This document shows, piece by piece, positions 42,836-51,698 of a stretch of DNA of 64,000 bases (the stretch's first letter is position 1; every line of letters begins with the position of its first letter). The DNA comes from Erysipelotrichales bacterium (GTDB lineage: Bacteria; Bacillota_I; Bacilli_A; Erysipelotrichales; Erysipelotrichaceae). The position numbers and the translations under genes were made by a program. The stretch lies in NCBI GenBank assembly GCA_910576345.1, contig CAJTIT010000013.1:1-64000 (forward strand), written 5' to 3'. The notes under the pieces were generated by a model that was not told the origin of the DNA, did no database searches, and was given only the letters and a program-made list of their open reading frames with translations.

Positions 42836-44053
42836 ATGGAAAGTACAATTCAAGAAGTATGTTCATTCATCAAAGAAAATGATGTGAAATTCATTCGTTT
42901 GGCATTTTGTGATTTACTAGGCAATCAAAAAAATATTTCCGTGATGCCTTCACAGTTGGATCGTGTTTTCAAACATGGAATTTCATTTGATGCTAGCGCA
43001 ATACCAGGCTTTCAAAATGTGGATCAGTCTGATTTGTTTCTTTATCCCGATGTTGCCACCTTGGATATTCTTCCATGGCGACCTTCACAAGGAAGGGTGA
43101 TTCGTTTTTTTTGTGAAATTCGCTATCCGGACGGCCGTCTTTATGAAAAAGATACTCGGTCGTTGTTGAAACAAAAATGCGGTGAAATACAGACCATGGG
43201 ATGGCATGTGATGAGCGGTTTGGAATGTGAGTTTTATGCGATGGAATCTATCGATCAGTCTTGTCAGCCGATCGATCACGGCTCTTATTTGGATATTTTT
43301 CCAAAAGATAAAGGAGAGGATTTGCGCCGTGACATTTGTTTGACATTGGAATCGATGGGAATTACACCGGAAAGCTCACATCATGAACAAGGTCCCGGAC
43401 AAAATGAAATTGATTTTCATTTTGATGATGCGCTGATATCCTGCGATCATTATATGACCTTTCGCTGGATTGTGGATAGTGTGGCTCATACACATGGCGT
43501 CATTGCAAATTTCATGCCAAAACCGATGAAAGATGCAAGCGGCAATGGTCTGCATATCAATTTATCTTTGTCTAAAAATAATCTGAATGCATTTTCTTTA
43601 GAAGATCCTACTTACATATATCCATTTTTGGCTGGAATATTGGCACATATCAGAGAGATTACTGCATTTTTAAATCCTTGTGAAAACTCTTATGAGCGAC
43701 TAGGTGAATTTGAGGCGCCTAAGTATGTTAGCTGGAGCCATTCTAATCGCTCTGCGCTGGTACGCATTCCTTCTGCCAGTAAATCGTATGTACGCTTAGA
43801 AGTACGAAGCGCTGACCCTACTTGCAATCCATATCTGGCCAGCTATTTGTTGATTTGCGCAGGAATGGATGGCATCAAACATCATCGATCCTTGCAAAAA
43901 GAAAGCAAAACCGATGTAATGTTTGAAAGCAATCTGGAAATGCTGCCGCATTCTTTAAATGAAGCTAAGGAAATCGCACGCAACAGCGAATTTGTAAAAC
44001 AAATACTCCATCCTGCTATCCGTTCTTTTTATCTGGATTCAAACAATCAGTAA
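42836..44053 (+). CDS. glnA: Type I glutamine synthetase, C-terminally short
   Basis: ATP-dependent glutamine synthetase of 405 residues. Active-site signatures are SGLECEFYAM, SSHHEQGPGQNEIDF, KPMKDASGNGLHIN, NSYERLGEFEAPKYVSWS, NRSALVRIP and RLEVRSADPTCNPYLA. Most type I enzymes have about 440-470 residues. This one ends soon after FVKQILHPAIRSFYLD and lacks the last ~30 residues seen in Bacillus GlnA. The flap segment reads RLGEFEAP rather than the usual RLVPGYEAP. GGAGG precedes the ATG at 42836. It leads a transcript with the ANTAR regulator and pyrG. Confidence 0.92.
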   Translation: MESTIQEVCSFIKENDVKFIRLAFCDLLGNQKNISVMPSQLDRVFKHGISFDASAIPGFQNVDQSDLFLYPDVATLDILPWRPSQGRVIRFFCEIRYPDGRLYEKDTRSLLKQKCGEIQTMGWHVMSGLECEFYAMESIDQSCQPIDHGSYLDIFPKDKGEDLRRDICLTLESMGITPESSHHEQGPGQNEIDFHFDDALISCDHYMTFRWIVDSVAHTHGVIANFMPKPMKDASGNGLHINLSLSKNNLNAFSLEDPTYIYPFLAGILAHIREITAFLNPCENSYERLGEFEAPKYVSWSHSNRSALVRIPSASKSYVRLEVRSADPTCNPYLASYLLICAGMDGIKHHRSLQKESKTDVMFESNLEMLPHSLNEAKEIARNSEFVKQILHPAIRSFYLDSNNQ

Positions 44054-44079
44054 ATATAACCTAAAGGAGAAGTCTAACT

Positions 44080-44655
44080 ATGCCATCCATTCTTATTTGT
44101 GCTCATCAACAAAAAAACATTGATATTTTAAGTGAATATTTTATCGCACATGGATATCATGATTTTGTTGTAGCCTTTACAAGTGATCAGGCAATCGAAC
44201 TTATAAAAAAACAGGTATTCACGATGGTTTTTGTGGACCTTCCTTTTACACAAGATACACATGAATTTACAAGTCTGTGCGCAATGGCGCAGTTGAGTCA
44301 TGCGACATTTATTGTCATGGTAAAAAGAAATCATTATGATTTGGTTCGTGCCAAAGTGGAAGAATATGGTATTTTTACAATCATGAAACCCATTGATAAG
44401 GATGTATTGATACAGTTGATGGCCTTTGCACAAGCTGCCTTGCATCGTTATCATCACGCAATGAAAAAGCAAGCGCAAATGGTAAAGAAGATCAAAGAGA
44501 TCAAATTGATTGATCGTGCCAAATGTCTGCTGATTCAAAATGAGTACATCACAGAAGAAGAAGCACATAAACGCTTGGAAAAAGAAGCAATGAATCAACG
44601 AAAAACACGTTTGGAAATCGCAAATGCGATTATTAGAGAATACGAGGAGGGATGA
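44080..44655 (+). CDS. ANTAR-domain RNA-binding antiterminator with degenerate receiver
   Basis: A 191-residue regulator. Residues 1-120 have a response-regulator fold: Asp53 (FVDLPF) and Lys103 (IMKPID) are kept, but the acidic pair that binds Mg2+ is replaced by ILICAHQ (Ala8-His9). After a helical linker, residues about 138-188 form an ANTAR domain (IDRAKCLLIQNEYITEEEAHKRLEKEAM, in segments), which binds RNA hairpins with A1/G4 hexaloops. AAAGGAG precedes the ATG at 44080. It lies between glnA and pyrG, and three nitrogen leaders nearby carry matching hairpins. A similar glnA-nitR order is, as I recall, described in Clostridium saccharobutylicum. Confidence 0.85.
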   Translation: MPSILICAHQQKNIDILSEYFIAHGYHDFVVAFTSDQAIELIKKQVFTMVFVDLPFTQDTHEFTSLCAMAQLSHATFIVMVKRNHYDLVRAKVEEYGIFTIMKPIDKDVLIQLMAFAQAALHRYHHAMKKQAQMVKKIKEIKLIDRAKCLLIQNEYITEEEAHKRLEKEAMNQRKTRLEIANAIIREYEEG

Positions 44656-44658
44656 TCA

Positions 44659-46260
44659 ATGAAAAAGTTTATCTTTGTTACCGGAGGGGTTGTCTCCGGA
44701 CTTGGCAAAGGCATCAGTGCCGCATCCATCGGAAGGCTGTTAAAAGATCGGGGTATACGCATCAGCGCGCAGAAAATGGATCCATATATCAACGTGGATC
44801 CTGGAACAATGAGTCCCATCCAACACGGAGAAGTATTTGTGACGGAAGACGGCGCCGAGACAGATTTGGATCTTGGGCATTATGAGCGTTTCATGGATGA
44901 AAATCTGAATATGTATTCCAATGTGACAACGGGAAAAGTCTATTGGAATGTGTTGCATAAAGAAAGGGAAGGGCAGTATCTTGGAGAAACTGTACAAGTG
45001 ATCCCGCATATTACAGATGAAATCAAACAATTTATATATTCTGCACAGAAAAAAAGCAAGGCGGATGTGTTAATTTGTGAAATTGGCGGCACCGTTGGCG
45101 ATATGGAAAGTCAACCCTATCTGGAAGCCATTCGACAGATTGCACAAGAGCAAGGGAAAGATAATTGTCTGTTCGTACATGTAACATTGGTACCATTATT
45201 AAAAAGCAGCGACGAATTCAAAACAAAACCTACGCAGCATTCCGTGAAGGAGTTACAGTCATATGGTATTATACCAGACATAATTATACTTCGATGCGAG
45301 CAGGAACTGCCCGTATCCATCATTGAAAAAATATCATCCTTTTGCCATATTGATACACGCAGCGTAATTGAAAATGTGAATTGCGCTTCGTTATATGAAG
45401 TACCCTTGATGTTGGAAAAGCAGCAAATTGCGGATATCATATGCGAAAAACTTTTATTATCGCAACAACACGTTTCCAGTTTGCAGTGGCAATCAATGGT
45501 GGCGCGGATCAAGAGTATTCAGCGAACAATACGTATTGCCATCGTTGGTAAATATGTTACGCTTCATGATGCATATTTATCTGTGGTTGAAGCACTTCAT
45601 CATGGTGGTTATGTCAATGAGCGCAATATCGATATTGTATGGATGGATTCGGAATGTGTGAGAGAAGATACTGTTCATACTATGATGAAGGATGTGGATG
45701 GAATTTTAATTCCCGGTGGTTTTGGAAACAGAGGTATCGAAGGAATGATTCTAGCAGCCAATTATGCAAGGGTTCATAACATTCCGTATCTAGGTATCTG
45801 TCTGGGCATGCAGGTTGCGGCCATTGCCTTTGCGCGTGATGTGTTGCATTATGAAGATGCCAATTCTTATGAATTTGATTCTGAAAGCCATCATTTGATT
45901 ATTGATTTTATGGAAGATCAAAAAACAGTAAGGAAGAAAGGTGGAACGATGCGACTGGGCGCATATGCATGTGATGTGAAAGCAGGCAGTCGATTTGCGC
46001 AAGCATACACATGTAACAGCATAACAGAGCGACATCGTCACCGTTATGAATTTAATAACGCATATCGCAAGTTATTTGAAGAACATGGAATGGATATAGT
46101 TGGAACAAGTATGCAGGACTCACTCGTAGAAGCGATCGAATATATCCATCATCCGTTTTATATCGGTGTTCAATTTCATCCGGAATTGAAAAGCAGACCC
46201 AATCGACCACATCCTTTGTTTGTGAAATTTATTGAATCAGCATGTTTACATCAGAAATAA
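44659..46260 (+). CDS. pyrG: CTP synthase
   Basis: Converts UTP to CTP using glutamine and ATP; 533 residues. The N-terminal synthase domain begins [18 protein letters not shown], with [13 protein letters not shown] and [11 protein letters not shown]. The C-terminal class I amidotransferase has GICLGMQ (nucleophile Cys), and the catalytic His/Glu lie in [18 protein letters not shown] precedes the ATG at 44659, three bases after the ANTAR gene. As a glutamine user, it would be co-expressed with glutamine synthetase. Confidence 0.96.
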   Translation: MKKFIFVTGGVVSGLGKGISAASIGRLLKDRGIRISAQKMDPYINVDPGTMSPIQHGEVFVTEDGAETDLDLGHYERFMDENLNMYSNVTTGKVYWNVLHKEREGQYLGETVQVIPHITDEIKQFIYSAQKKSKADVLICEIGGTVGDMESQPYLEAIRQIAQEQGKDNCLFVHVTLVPLLKSSDEFKTKPTQHSVKELQSYGIIPDIIILRCEQELPVSIIEKISSFCHIDTRSVIENVNCASLYEVPLMLEKQQIADIICEKLLLSQQHVSSLQWQSMVARIKSIQRTIRIAIVGKYVTLHDAYLSVVEALHHGGYVNERNIDIVWMDSECVREDTVHTMMKDVDGILIPGGFGNRGIEGMILAANYARVHNIPYLGICLGMQVAAIAFARDVLHYEDANSYEFDSESHHLIIDFMEDQKTVRKKGGTMRLGAYACDVKAGSRFAQAYTCNSITERHRHRYEFNNAYRKLFEEHGMDIVGTSMQDSLVEAIEYIHHPFYIGVQFHPELKSRPNRPHPLFVKFIESACLHQK

Positions 46261-46273
46261 AAAACAGTATAAT
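46245..46273 (+). promoter_or_regulatory. Sigma-A promoter of purF
   Basis: TTTACA (46245-46250) inside the pyrG end and TATAAT (46268-46273), spacer 17 bases. It allows purF to be expressed apart from glnA-pyrG. Confidence 0.6.
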
Positions 46274-46314
46274 AACAAACGAAAAAAGAATGCTATTGGA
46301 AAAGGATCGATAAT

Positions 46315-47727
46315 ATGAGCGAAGTATTGGAAGAATTACATGAAGAATGCGGCGTATTTGGCGTCTGTCATGTGGAAGATGCGGCTTCTTTATCTTATTA
46401 TGGTTTGCATGCCTTGCAGCATCGCGGACAGGAAGGCTGTGGTATTGCATCTATGGATCATGGCGTTTTACAAGCGCATAAAGGCAAAGGATTGGTCAGT
46501 GAAGTATTCTATCCATCTGTCATGGGTCAGTTGAAAGGCGACTGTGCAATTGGACATGTACGATACTCTACTGCCGGTGGCAATGAAATTGAAAATGTGC
46601 AGCCATTGCTTGCGAATTTAACAAAGCATAAATTTGCAGTCGCACATAACGGTCAAATTGTCAACGCAAAAGAAATGCGCGTCTATTTAGAAGCGCAGGG
46701 AAGTATATTTCAAGGCAGCAGCGACAGTGAAATCATTCTTCATTTGATTCAAAGAGCAAAAGGTACGTTTTTGGAACGAATCAAACAGGCTTTTTCACTA
46801 TTAGAAGGGGCTTATGCCTGCTTGATTTTATCAGAAGAAGGTGTTTTTGCGATTCGTGATCATAATGGACTGCGTCCGCTTTCTTATGCACAATTTCATG
46901 ATGGATATTTGATCAGTTCGGAAAGCTGTGCATTTGATGTATTGAGCGGGACTTTGGACAAGGATGTAGAACCAGGAGAAATTGTTTGGTTTCATCCAAA
47001 TGGCGTTACGCATGATCGTTATCGAAATGCATGTGAAACACATATGTGCGCTATGGAATATATCTATTTTGCACGTCCCGACAGTGTAATAGATGGAATC
47101 AATGTACATGAAGCACGTGTCGCTACCGGTGTTTGTATGGCTAAGAAAGATAAGATGGCGCATTTACAAGCAGATATTGTGATCGGTGTACCAGATTCTT
47201 CTACGTCTGCGGCCATCGGCTATGCCAAAGAAAGCGGCTTACCATTTGAAATGGGCTTGATCAAAAATCGTTACGTAGGAAGAACCTTTATTCAGCCAAC
47301 ACAGAAACAGCGTGAACGCGGCGTTCGGATGAAGTTATCTGCGATTGAACCAATTGTTTCGGGAAAGCGAATCGTCATGATCGATGATTCCATTGTAAGA
47401 GGAACGACTTCAAGAAGAATCGTACAGCTGTTAAAGGAGGCCGGTGCTTTAGAAGTCCATGTACGAATTGCATCTCCGGCAATTACATATCCTTGTTTTT
47501 ATGGCGTAGATACCTCCAGTTTTGAAGAATTGATTTCAGCGAGAATGAACGAACAAGAACTTTGTGCGTATTTAAAAGCTGATTCTTTATCTTTTATGGA
47601 AATCTCTGATTTGGTTTCTTCTTATCAAACAGAGCGTTTATGTACGGCTTGTTTTAATGGAGCATATACAACCGGTTTATTCAGTTATGGAGATATTATA
47701 AAAACGTTTCTTTCTCATAAAGAATGA
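46315..47727 (+). CDS. purF: Amidophosphoribosyltransferase
   Basis: First committed step of purine synthesis: glutamine and PRPP to phosphoribosylamine. The class II glutaminase nucleophile is Cys12 after an 11-residue propeptide (ELHEECGVFGV). ALQHRGQEGCGIAS and AHNGQIVNA follow. The phosphoribosyl domain has VIGVPDSS, GRTFIQPTQ and the PRPP loop MIDDSIVRGTTS. The length is 470. The cysteines of the Bacillus-type Fe-S centre appear to be present in part (Cys near CMAKK-like and TACFNGAY segments). It converges with purC-purB. Confidence 0.95.
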   Translation: MSEVLEELHEECGVFGVCHVEDAASLSYYGLHALQHRGQEGCGIASMDHGVLQAHKGKGLVSEVFYPSVMGQLKGDCAIGHVRYSTAGGNEIENVQPLLANLTKHKFAVAHNGQIVNAKEMRVYLEAQGSIFQGSSDSEIILHLIQRAKGTFLERIKQAFSLLEGAYACLILSEEGVFAIRDHNGLRPLSYAQFHDGYLISSESCAFDVLSGTLDKDVEPGEIVWFHPNGVTHDRYRNACETHMCAMEYIYFARPDSVIDGINVHEARVATGVCMAKKDKMAHLQADIVIGVPDSSTSAAIGYAKESGLPFEMGLIKNRYVGRTFIQPTQKQRERGVRMKLSAIEPIVSGKRIVMIDDSIVRGTTSRRIVQLLKEAGALEVHVRIASPAITYPCFYGVDTSSFEELISARMNEQELCAYLKADSLSFMEISDLVSSYQTERLCTACFNGAYTTGLFSYGDIIKTFLSHKE

Positions 47728-47733
47728 TCATTC

Positions 47734-47760
47734 AACAGGTTTTCTACCTGTTTTTTTTTA
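47734..47760 (+). terminator. Terminator after purF
   Basis: AACAGGT (47734-47740) pairs with ACCTGTT (47746-47752), then a long T run. Confidence 0.8.
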
Positions 47761-47768
47761 TGAAAACC

Positions 47769-47797
47769 AAAAAAAGAAGATGCATGATACATCTTCT
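47769..47797 (-). terminator. Terminator after purB
   Basis: AGAAGATG (47775-47782) and CATCTTCT (47790-47797) form an 8-bp stem; on the minus strand a T run follows. Confidence 0.8.
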
Positions 47798-47798
47798 G

Positions 47799-49232
47799 TT
47801 AAACGTTGATTTCCGCCTGCATTCCCAGTGCATCTTTTTCCTTGTCCAGCATCGGCTGAATGATGTTCTGATTATATTCCTCCACTTGTTGGACGCTTCT
47901 TCCAACAAATTTAACCGGATCCATCAAAGCATTCAGTTCTTCCTTATCCATAGGGAAGATAGGATCACTTGCAATACGTTCCAACAAATCATTGTCCTTT
48001 CCTTCTTCTTTCACCAGTTTGGCAGCTTCCATGCTGTGCACGCGAATTGCCTCATGCAACACCTGACGATCTCCGCCCAATTTTACACAATCCATAAGGA
48101 TGGTCTCTGTTGCCATAAATGGCAATTCTTTCATTAAATGCGCTTTGATTGCATTTGGATATACCACCATGTTTTCACTAATGTTTAAATATAGATCCAA
48201 AATTCCATCCACAGCCAAGAATGCTTCCGGTATCGCAATGCGCTTATTTGCGGAATCATCCAGAGTGCGTTCAAACCATTGTGTTGCCGCTGTTATAGCC
48301 GGATTGATCGTATCAGAGATCACATAGTTGGCCAAAGATGCAATACGCTCACTTCGCATTGGATTGCGTTTATATGCCATTGCACTGGATCCAATCTGAT
48401 GCTTTTCAAATGGCTCTTCCACTTCTTTCAAATGCTGAAGCAAACGTACATCATTGGAGAATTTATGTGCACTTTGTGCAATGGAGGAGAGGACATTTAA
48501 AATTCTGGAATCAATTTTTCTTGAATATGTCTGACCGGATACAGGATAGCACGCATCATATCCTAGTTTTTTCGCAATCCTACGATCCAATTCTTTTACT
48601 TTGTTCGTGTCTTGATTGAACAGTTCCATAAAGCTAGCTTGTGTACCGGTCGTACCTTTACAACCTAAAAGTTTTTTATTTGCTAACAGAAAATCTATTT
48701 CTTCTAAATCCAACATAAGATCATTCATCCACAAAGTTGCTCGCTTTCCCAACGTCGTAGGCTGTGCAGGCTGAAAATGCGTAAATGCCAACGTAGGAAG
48801 TTCTTTGTGTTGCATCGAAAAAGATGACAAACGACTGATGACATTGATCAGTTTTTTACGAATCAATTCCAAGCCTTCGTGCATGATAATCAAATCGGTA
48901 TTATCACCAACATAACAGGAGGTAGCGCCTAGATGAATAATGCCTTTTGCATTTGGACATTGGCATCCATAAGCATATACATGACTCATAACATCATGAC
49001 GTACTTCTTTTTCACGCTGTGTGGCAACTTCATAATTGATATTATCTTTATGCGCTAACAATTCATCAATTTGTTCCTGCGTGATATCCAAACCTAATTC
49101 TTTCTCGCTTTCGGCGAGCGCAATCCATAATTTTCTCCATGTTTTAAATTTCTTATCCGGAGAAAATATGTACTGCATTTCTTTGCTTGCATAACGTTTC
49201 GCAAGCGGACTTTCGTATATATCGTGATTCAT
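47799..49232 (-). CDS. purB: Adenylosuccinate lyase
   Basis: Cleaves SAICAR to AICAR and adenylosuccinate to AMP, each releasing fumarate. The 477-residue protein has the superfamily motifs HLGATSCYVGDN, TFQPAQ-like THFQPAQPTTLGKR, and the signature SSAMAYKRNPMRSE with the catalytic Ser loop. AAGGGATC lies about 11 bases before the ATG at 49232. It is downstream of purC on the same strand, 22 bases apart. Confidence 0.95.
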   Translation of the reverse strand: MNHDIYESPLAKRYASKEMQYIFSPDKKFKTWRKLWIALAESEKELGLDITQEQIDELLAHKDNINYEVATQREKEVRHDVMSHVYAYGCQCPNAKGIIHLGATSCYVGDNTDLIIMHEGLELIRKKLINVISRLSSFSMQHKELPTLAFTHFQPAQPTTLGKRATLWMNDLMLDLEEIDFLLANKKLLGCKGTTGTQASFMELFNQDTNKVKELDRRIAKKLGYDACYPVSGQTYSRKIDSRILNVLSSIAQSAHKFSNDVRLLQHLKEVEEPFEKHQIGSSAMAYKRNPMRSERIASLANYVISDTINPAITAATQWFERTLDDSANKRIAIPEAFLAVDGILDLYLNISENMVVYPNAIKAHLMKELPFMATETILMDCVKLGGDRQVLHEAIRVHSMEAAKLVKEEGKDNDLLERIASDPIFPMDKEELNALMDPVKFVGRSVQQVEEYNQNIIQPMLDKEKDALGMQAEINV

Positions 49233-49254
49233 GTTTGTTTACGATCCCTTCTAA

Positions 49255-49959
49255 TTAGATGCCTAAGCGTTTGAAAACTTCCAAATATGCTTCTTCCACA
49301 TCCCCCATATCACGACGGAACCGATCTTTATCCAAACGCGCATGCGTGTGAATATCCCATAAACGGCAGGTATCTGGAGAGATTTCATCTGCTAAGACGA
49401 TTTGATTCTGATAGCGTCCAAATTCCAATTTAAAATCCACCAGTTCGATTTCTATTGTTTTGAAATACGCAATCAGAACATCATTGACTTTATAAGCAAG
49501 GCGTTTGATTTCATCGATTTCTTCTTGTGTTGCCAAGTTTAATGCCAAAGCATGCGAATCATTGATGAGCGGATCTCCCAGATCATCATTTTTATATGAA
49601 AATTCAATGGTTGGTATGGATAATTCAGTTCCTTCTGCGACACCATAACGTTTGGAAAAACTTCCGCAGGCCTTATTTCGGATAATGACTTCCAGTGGCA
49701 CGATTTCTACTTTCTTCACCAATGTGTCACGTTCATTGCATTCTTCCACATAATGTGTGGGTACCCCTTGTTCTTCTAATTTCTGCATAAGGAAATTACT
49801 CATGCGGTTATTTACGACACCTTTGCCAAGAATCGTGCCTTTCTTTTCTCCATTGAATGCGGTCGCATCATCTTTGTACGATACCAATACGATATCATCC
49901 TGATCGGTAGCAAATACTTTTTTTGCCTTGCCCTCATAAATCATTGATTTTATTTCCAT
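49255..49959 (-). CDS. purC: SAICAR synthetase (phosphoribosylaminoimidazole-succinocarboxamide synthase)
   Basis: Ligates aspartate to CAIR with ATP, just before Pur[12 protein letters not shown] is the N-terminal signature; [36 protein letters not shown] and [10 protein letters not shown] follow. The length is 234 residues. GGAAGGAG precedes the ATG at 49959; an in-phase ATG at 49944 is an alternative. The other purine genes (purE/K/D/L/N/M/H) are not in the window. Confidence 0.95.
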   Translation of the reverse strand: MEIKSMIYEGKAKKVFATDQDDIVLVSYKDDATAFNGEKKGTILGKGVVNNRMSNFLMQKLEEQGVPTHYVEECNERDTLVKKVEIVPLEVIIRNKACGSFSKRYGVAEGTELSIPTIEFSYKNDDLGDPLINDSHALALNLATQEEIDEIKRLAYKVNDVLIAYFKTIEIELVDFKLEFGRYQNQIVLADEISPDTCRLWDIHTHARLDKDRFRRDMGDVEEAYLEVFKRLGI

Positions 49960-49978
49960 ATTTGTTTGCTCCTTCCAT

Positions 49979-49999
49979 TTGAAATCCAGCAGATTTCAA
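49979..49999 (-). promoter_or_regulatory. Perfect hairpin at the 5' end of the purC leader
   Basis: TTGAAATC and GATTTCAA (49979-49986, 49992-49999) form an 8-bp stem with a 5-base loop, starting about three bases after the expected start site. There is no T run, so it is not a terminator. It could be an operator or a transcript-stabilising 5' stem. Confidence 0.4.
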
Positions 50000-50008
50000 T
50001 ACCCGCTA

Positions 50009-50037
50009 ATTATAGCATAGTATCCATGAAATGTTAA
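50009..50037 (-). promoter_or_regulatory. Promoter of purC-purB
   Basis: On the minus strand TTAACA (50037-50032) and TATAAT (50014-50009) with a 17-base spacer. The start site should be near 50002. Confidence 0.65.
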
Positions 50038-50240
50038 GATAAGCGCATGTTTTATTCACTGCCTAAAAATAGATGTTTACCATCATTTGCATAAAGATAA
50101 GATATCGGTGCACACTATAAATACATGAAGAATATTGCGATTGTTTTTTATGTACAAAATATAAGAAACAAGTTGTATCAAAAACAGTTTTCATGTAATT
50201 TTTCAGCAATCACATGCGACTGGTTTTTTTACAGTACAAA

Positions 50241-50249
50241 TGCTATAAT
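50241..50249 (+). promoter_or_regulatory. Extended -10 promoter of galE
   Basis: TGCTATAAT at 50241-50249, 35 bases before galE. No good -35 at standard spacing. Confidence 0.5.
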
Positions 50250-50284
50250 GGTTAGTGTTGTAAAGATAGGAGGATGTCAATCTT

Positions 50285-51301
50285 ATGAAAGTATTCGTTA
50301 CTGGTGGATGTGGTTATATTGGATCCCATACCGTTGTTGAATTATTAAACCATGGAGATGAAGTCATTGTTATTGATGACTTCTCCAATTCTAAACCAGA
50401 TGTTTTGGATAAAATCCAAACGATTTGTGGAAAAAAACCGATTTGCTACGAAGGAAATGTCTGTGATAAAGTGCTTTTAAGGAGCATATTTGAAAAACAT
50501 GATATTGATGCAGCTATTGATTTCGCAGCTTTTAAAGCAGTAGGAGAGAGTGTTGAGCAGCCGTTAAAATATTATCAAAACAATATGAATTGTTTAATGA
50601 CACTATGTGAAATCATGCAGGAATACAGCTGTAAAAACCTTGTGTTTTCCTCAAGCGCAACTGTATATGGTGGGGTAGAAACAATGCCGATTGTGGAAGA
50701 TTCACCACTTTCTACGACCAATCCGTATGGAACGACAAAACTTTGGGGAGAGCAAGTGCTACAGGATCTTCACCATGCAGATCCTTCATGGAGCATAGCC
50801 ATTTTACGCTACTTCAATCCGATTGGCGCACATGTCAGTGGTCTCATTGGCGAAAGCCCCAATGGCATCCCAAACAATATCATGCCGTATATCTGCAAGG
50901 TCGCAATGAAAGAATTGCCACAAGTCAATGTTTTTGGCAATGATTATCCAACCATTGATGGCACCGGTGTTCGTGATTATATCCATGTGGTTGATTTGGC
51001 AGTTGGACATATTGCGGCTTTAAACGCTATATGCAATACACAGACGATCGATGTATTTAATCTTGGTACCGGTAAAGGTTACAGTGTTTTAGAACTCATA
51101 CAAACGTTTGCCAAAGTAAACAATATTGATGTACCCTATACAATCGTTGATCGCCGTCCCGGTGATATTGCGGAATGCTACGCAAATACGGATAAAGCAA
51201 ACAGAGAACTGCACTGGAAAGCAGAGAAAGGAATTACAGAAATGTGTGAAGACGCCTATCGTTTTGTAAAACAGTCGTCTTCATCAACATTTGGGATGTA
51301 A
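50285..51301 (+). CDS. galE: UDP-glucose 4-epimerase
   Basis: Interconverts UDP-glucose and UDP-galactose, supplying galactose metabolism and surface polysaccharides. Short-chain dehydrogenase fold of 338 residues: GGCGYIGSHT binds NAD, SSSATVYG and NPYGTTK give the Ser-Tyr-Lys catalytic set, and VRDYIHVVDLA and GTGKGYSVLEL are family signatures. AGGAGG precedes the ATG at 50285. No other Leloir genes adjoin it. Confidence 0.94.
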   Translation: MKVFVTGGCGYIGSHTVVELLNHGDEVIVIDDFSNSKPDVLDKIQTICGKKPICYEGNVCDKVLLRSIFEKHDIDAAIDFAAFKAVGESVEQPLKYYQNNMNCLMTLCEIMQEYSCKNLVFSSSATVYGGVETMPIVEDSPLSTTNPYGTTKLWGEQVLQDLHHADPSWSIAILRYFNPIGAHVSGLIGESPNGIPNNIMPYICKVAMKELPQVNVFGNDYPTIDGTGVRDYIHVVDLAVGHIAALNAICNTQTIDVFNLGTGKGYSVLELIQTFAKVNNIDVPYTIVDRRPGDIAECYANTDKANRELHWKAEKGITEMCEDAYRFVKQSSSSTFGM

Positions 51302-51315
51302 GATTCGACAAAACT

Positions 51316-51624
51316 ATGCATGCAATCCATGATCCTTATCATGGGAAGATGGATGAGCAAAGATACAGAGATTGGAATGCGTGGCCCGTGGATACACATC
51401 AAATGTCCTGGGAGGAACGCAAAACGGTATTAGAAGCATTACAAACGATTTTTCAACATCAGGAAGAGTCGTTTGAGCAGTTGTACATGCAGATGAATGA
51501 AGAAGTCATAGAGGAAGATTTTTTTGAAGATCTGTTTGATATATTATATGATTTTGCATATGATGAAGTAAAGCTGCTCGCCAGAGTGTTAAAACTGATG
51601 GATCATATGATTTTAAAAAACTAA
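51316..51624 (+). CDS. Small acidic protein of unknown function
   Basis: A 102-residue acidic, helix-rich protein that I do not recognise, with several Met/Trp/His near the N-terminus (DEQRYRDWNAWPVDTHQMSWEE). It starts 14 bases after galE without a clear ribosome site, so it may be coupled to galE or the start may be wrong. Codon use looks like its neighbours, and the frame is not a shadow of another gene. A sigma-E promoter for spoIVA follows. Confidence 0.5.
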   Translation: MHAIHDPYHGKMDEQRYRDWNAWPVDTHQMSWEERKTVLEALQTIFQHQEESFEQLYMQMNEEVIEEDFFEDLFDILYDFAYDEVKLLARVLKLMDHMILKN

Positions 51625-51645
51625 ATAAAAATTCATGATACAAAG

Positions 51646-51674
51646 ACATATTTCCTTTCTGTATCACATACATT
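51646..51674 (+). promoter_or_regulatory. Sigma-E promoter of spoIVA
   Basis: ACATATT (51646-51652) and CATACATT (51667-51674) with a 14-base gap match the mother-cell sigma-E consensus (ATA-type -35, CATACA-T -10). The ATG of spoIVA is 24 bases beyond. Confidence 0.75.
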
Positions 51675-51698
51675 AGGAGTGACTAAGGGAGGATTTAT

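Larger units (their letters stand above)
49960..50284. other. Divergent purC/galE intergenic region
   Basis: This 325-base gap contains the purC ribosome site, leader hairpin and promoter on the left, and the galE extended -10 (50241-50249) on the right. The middle, 50040-50240, is AT-rich; I see no gene, RNA or repeat in it. Confidence 0.5.
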
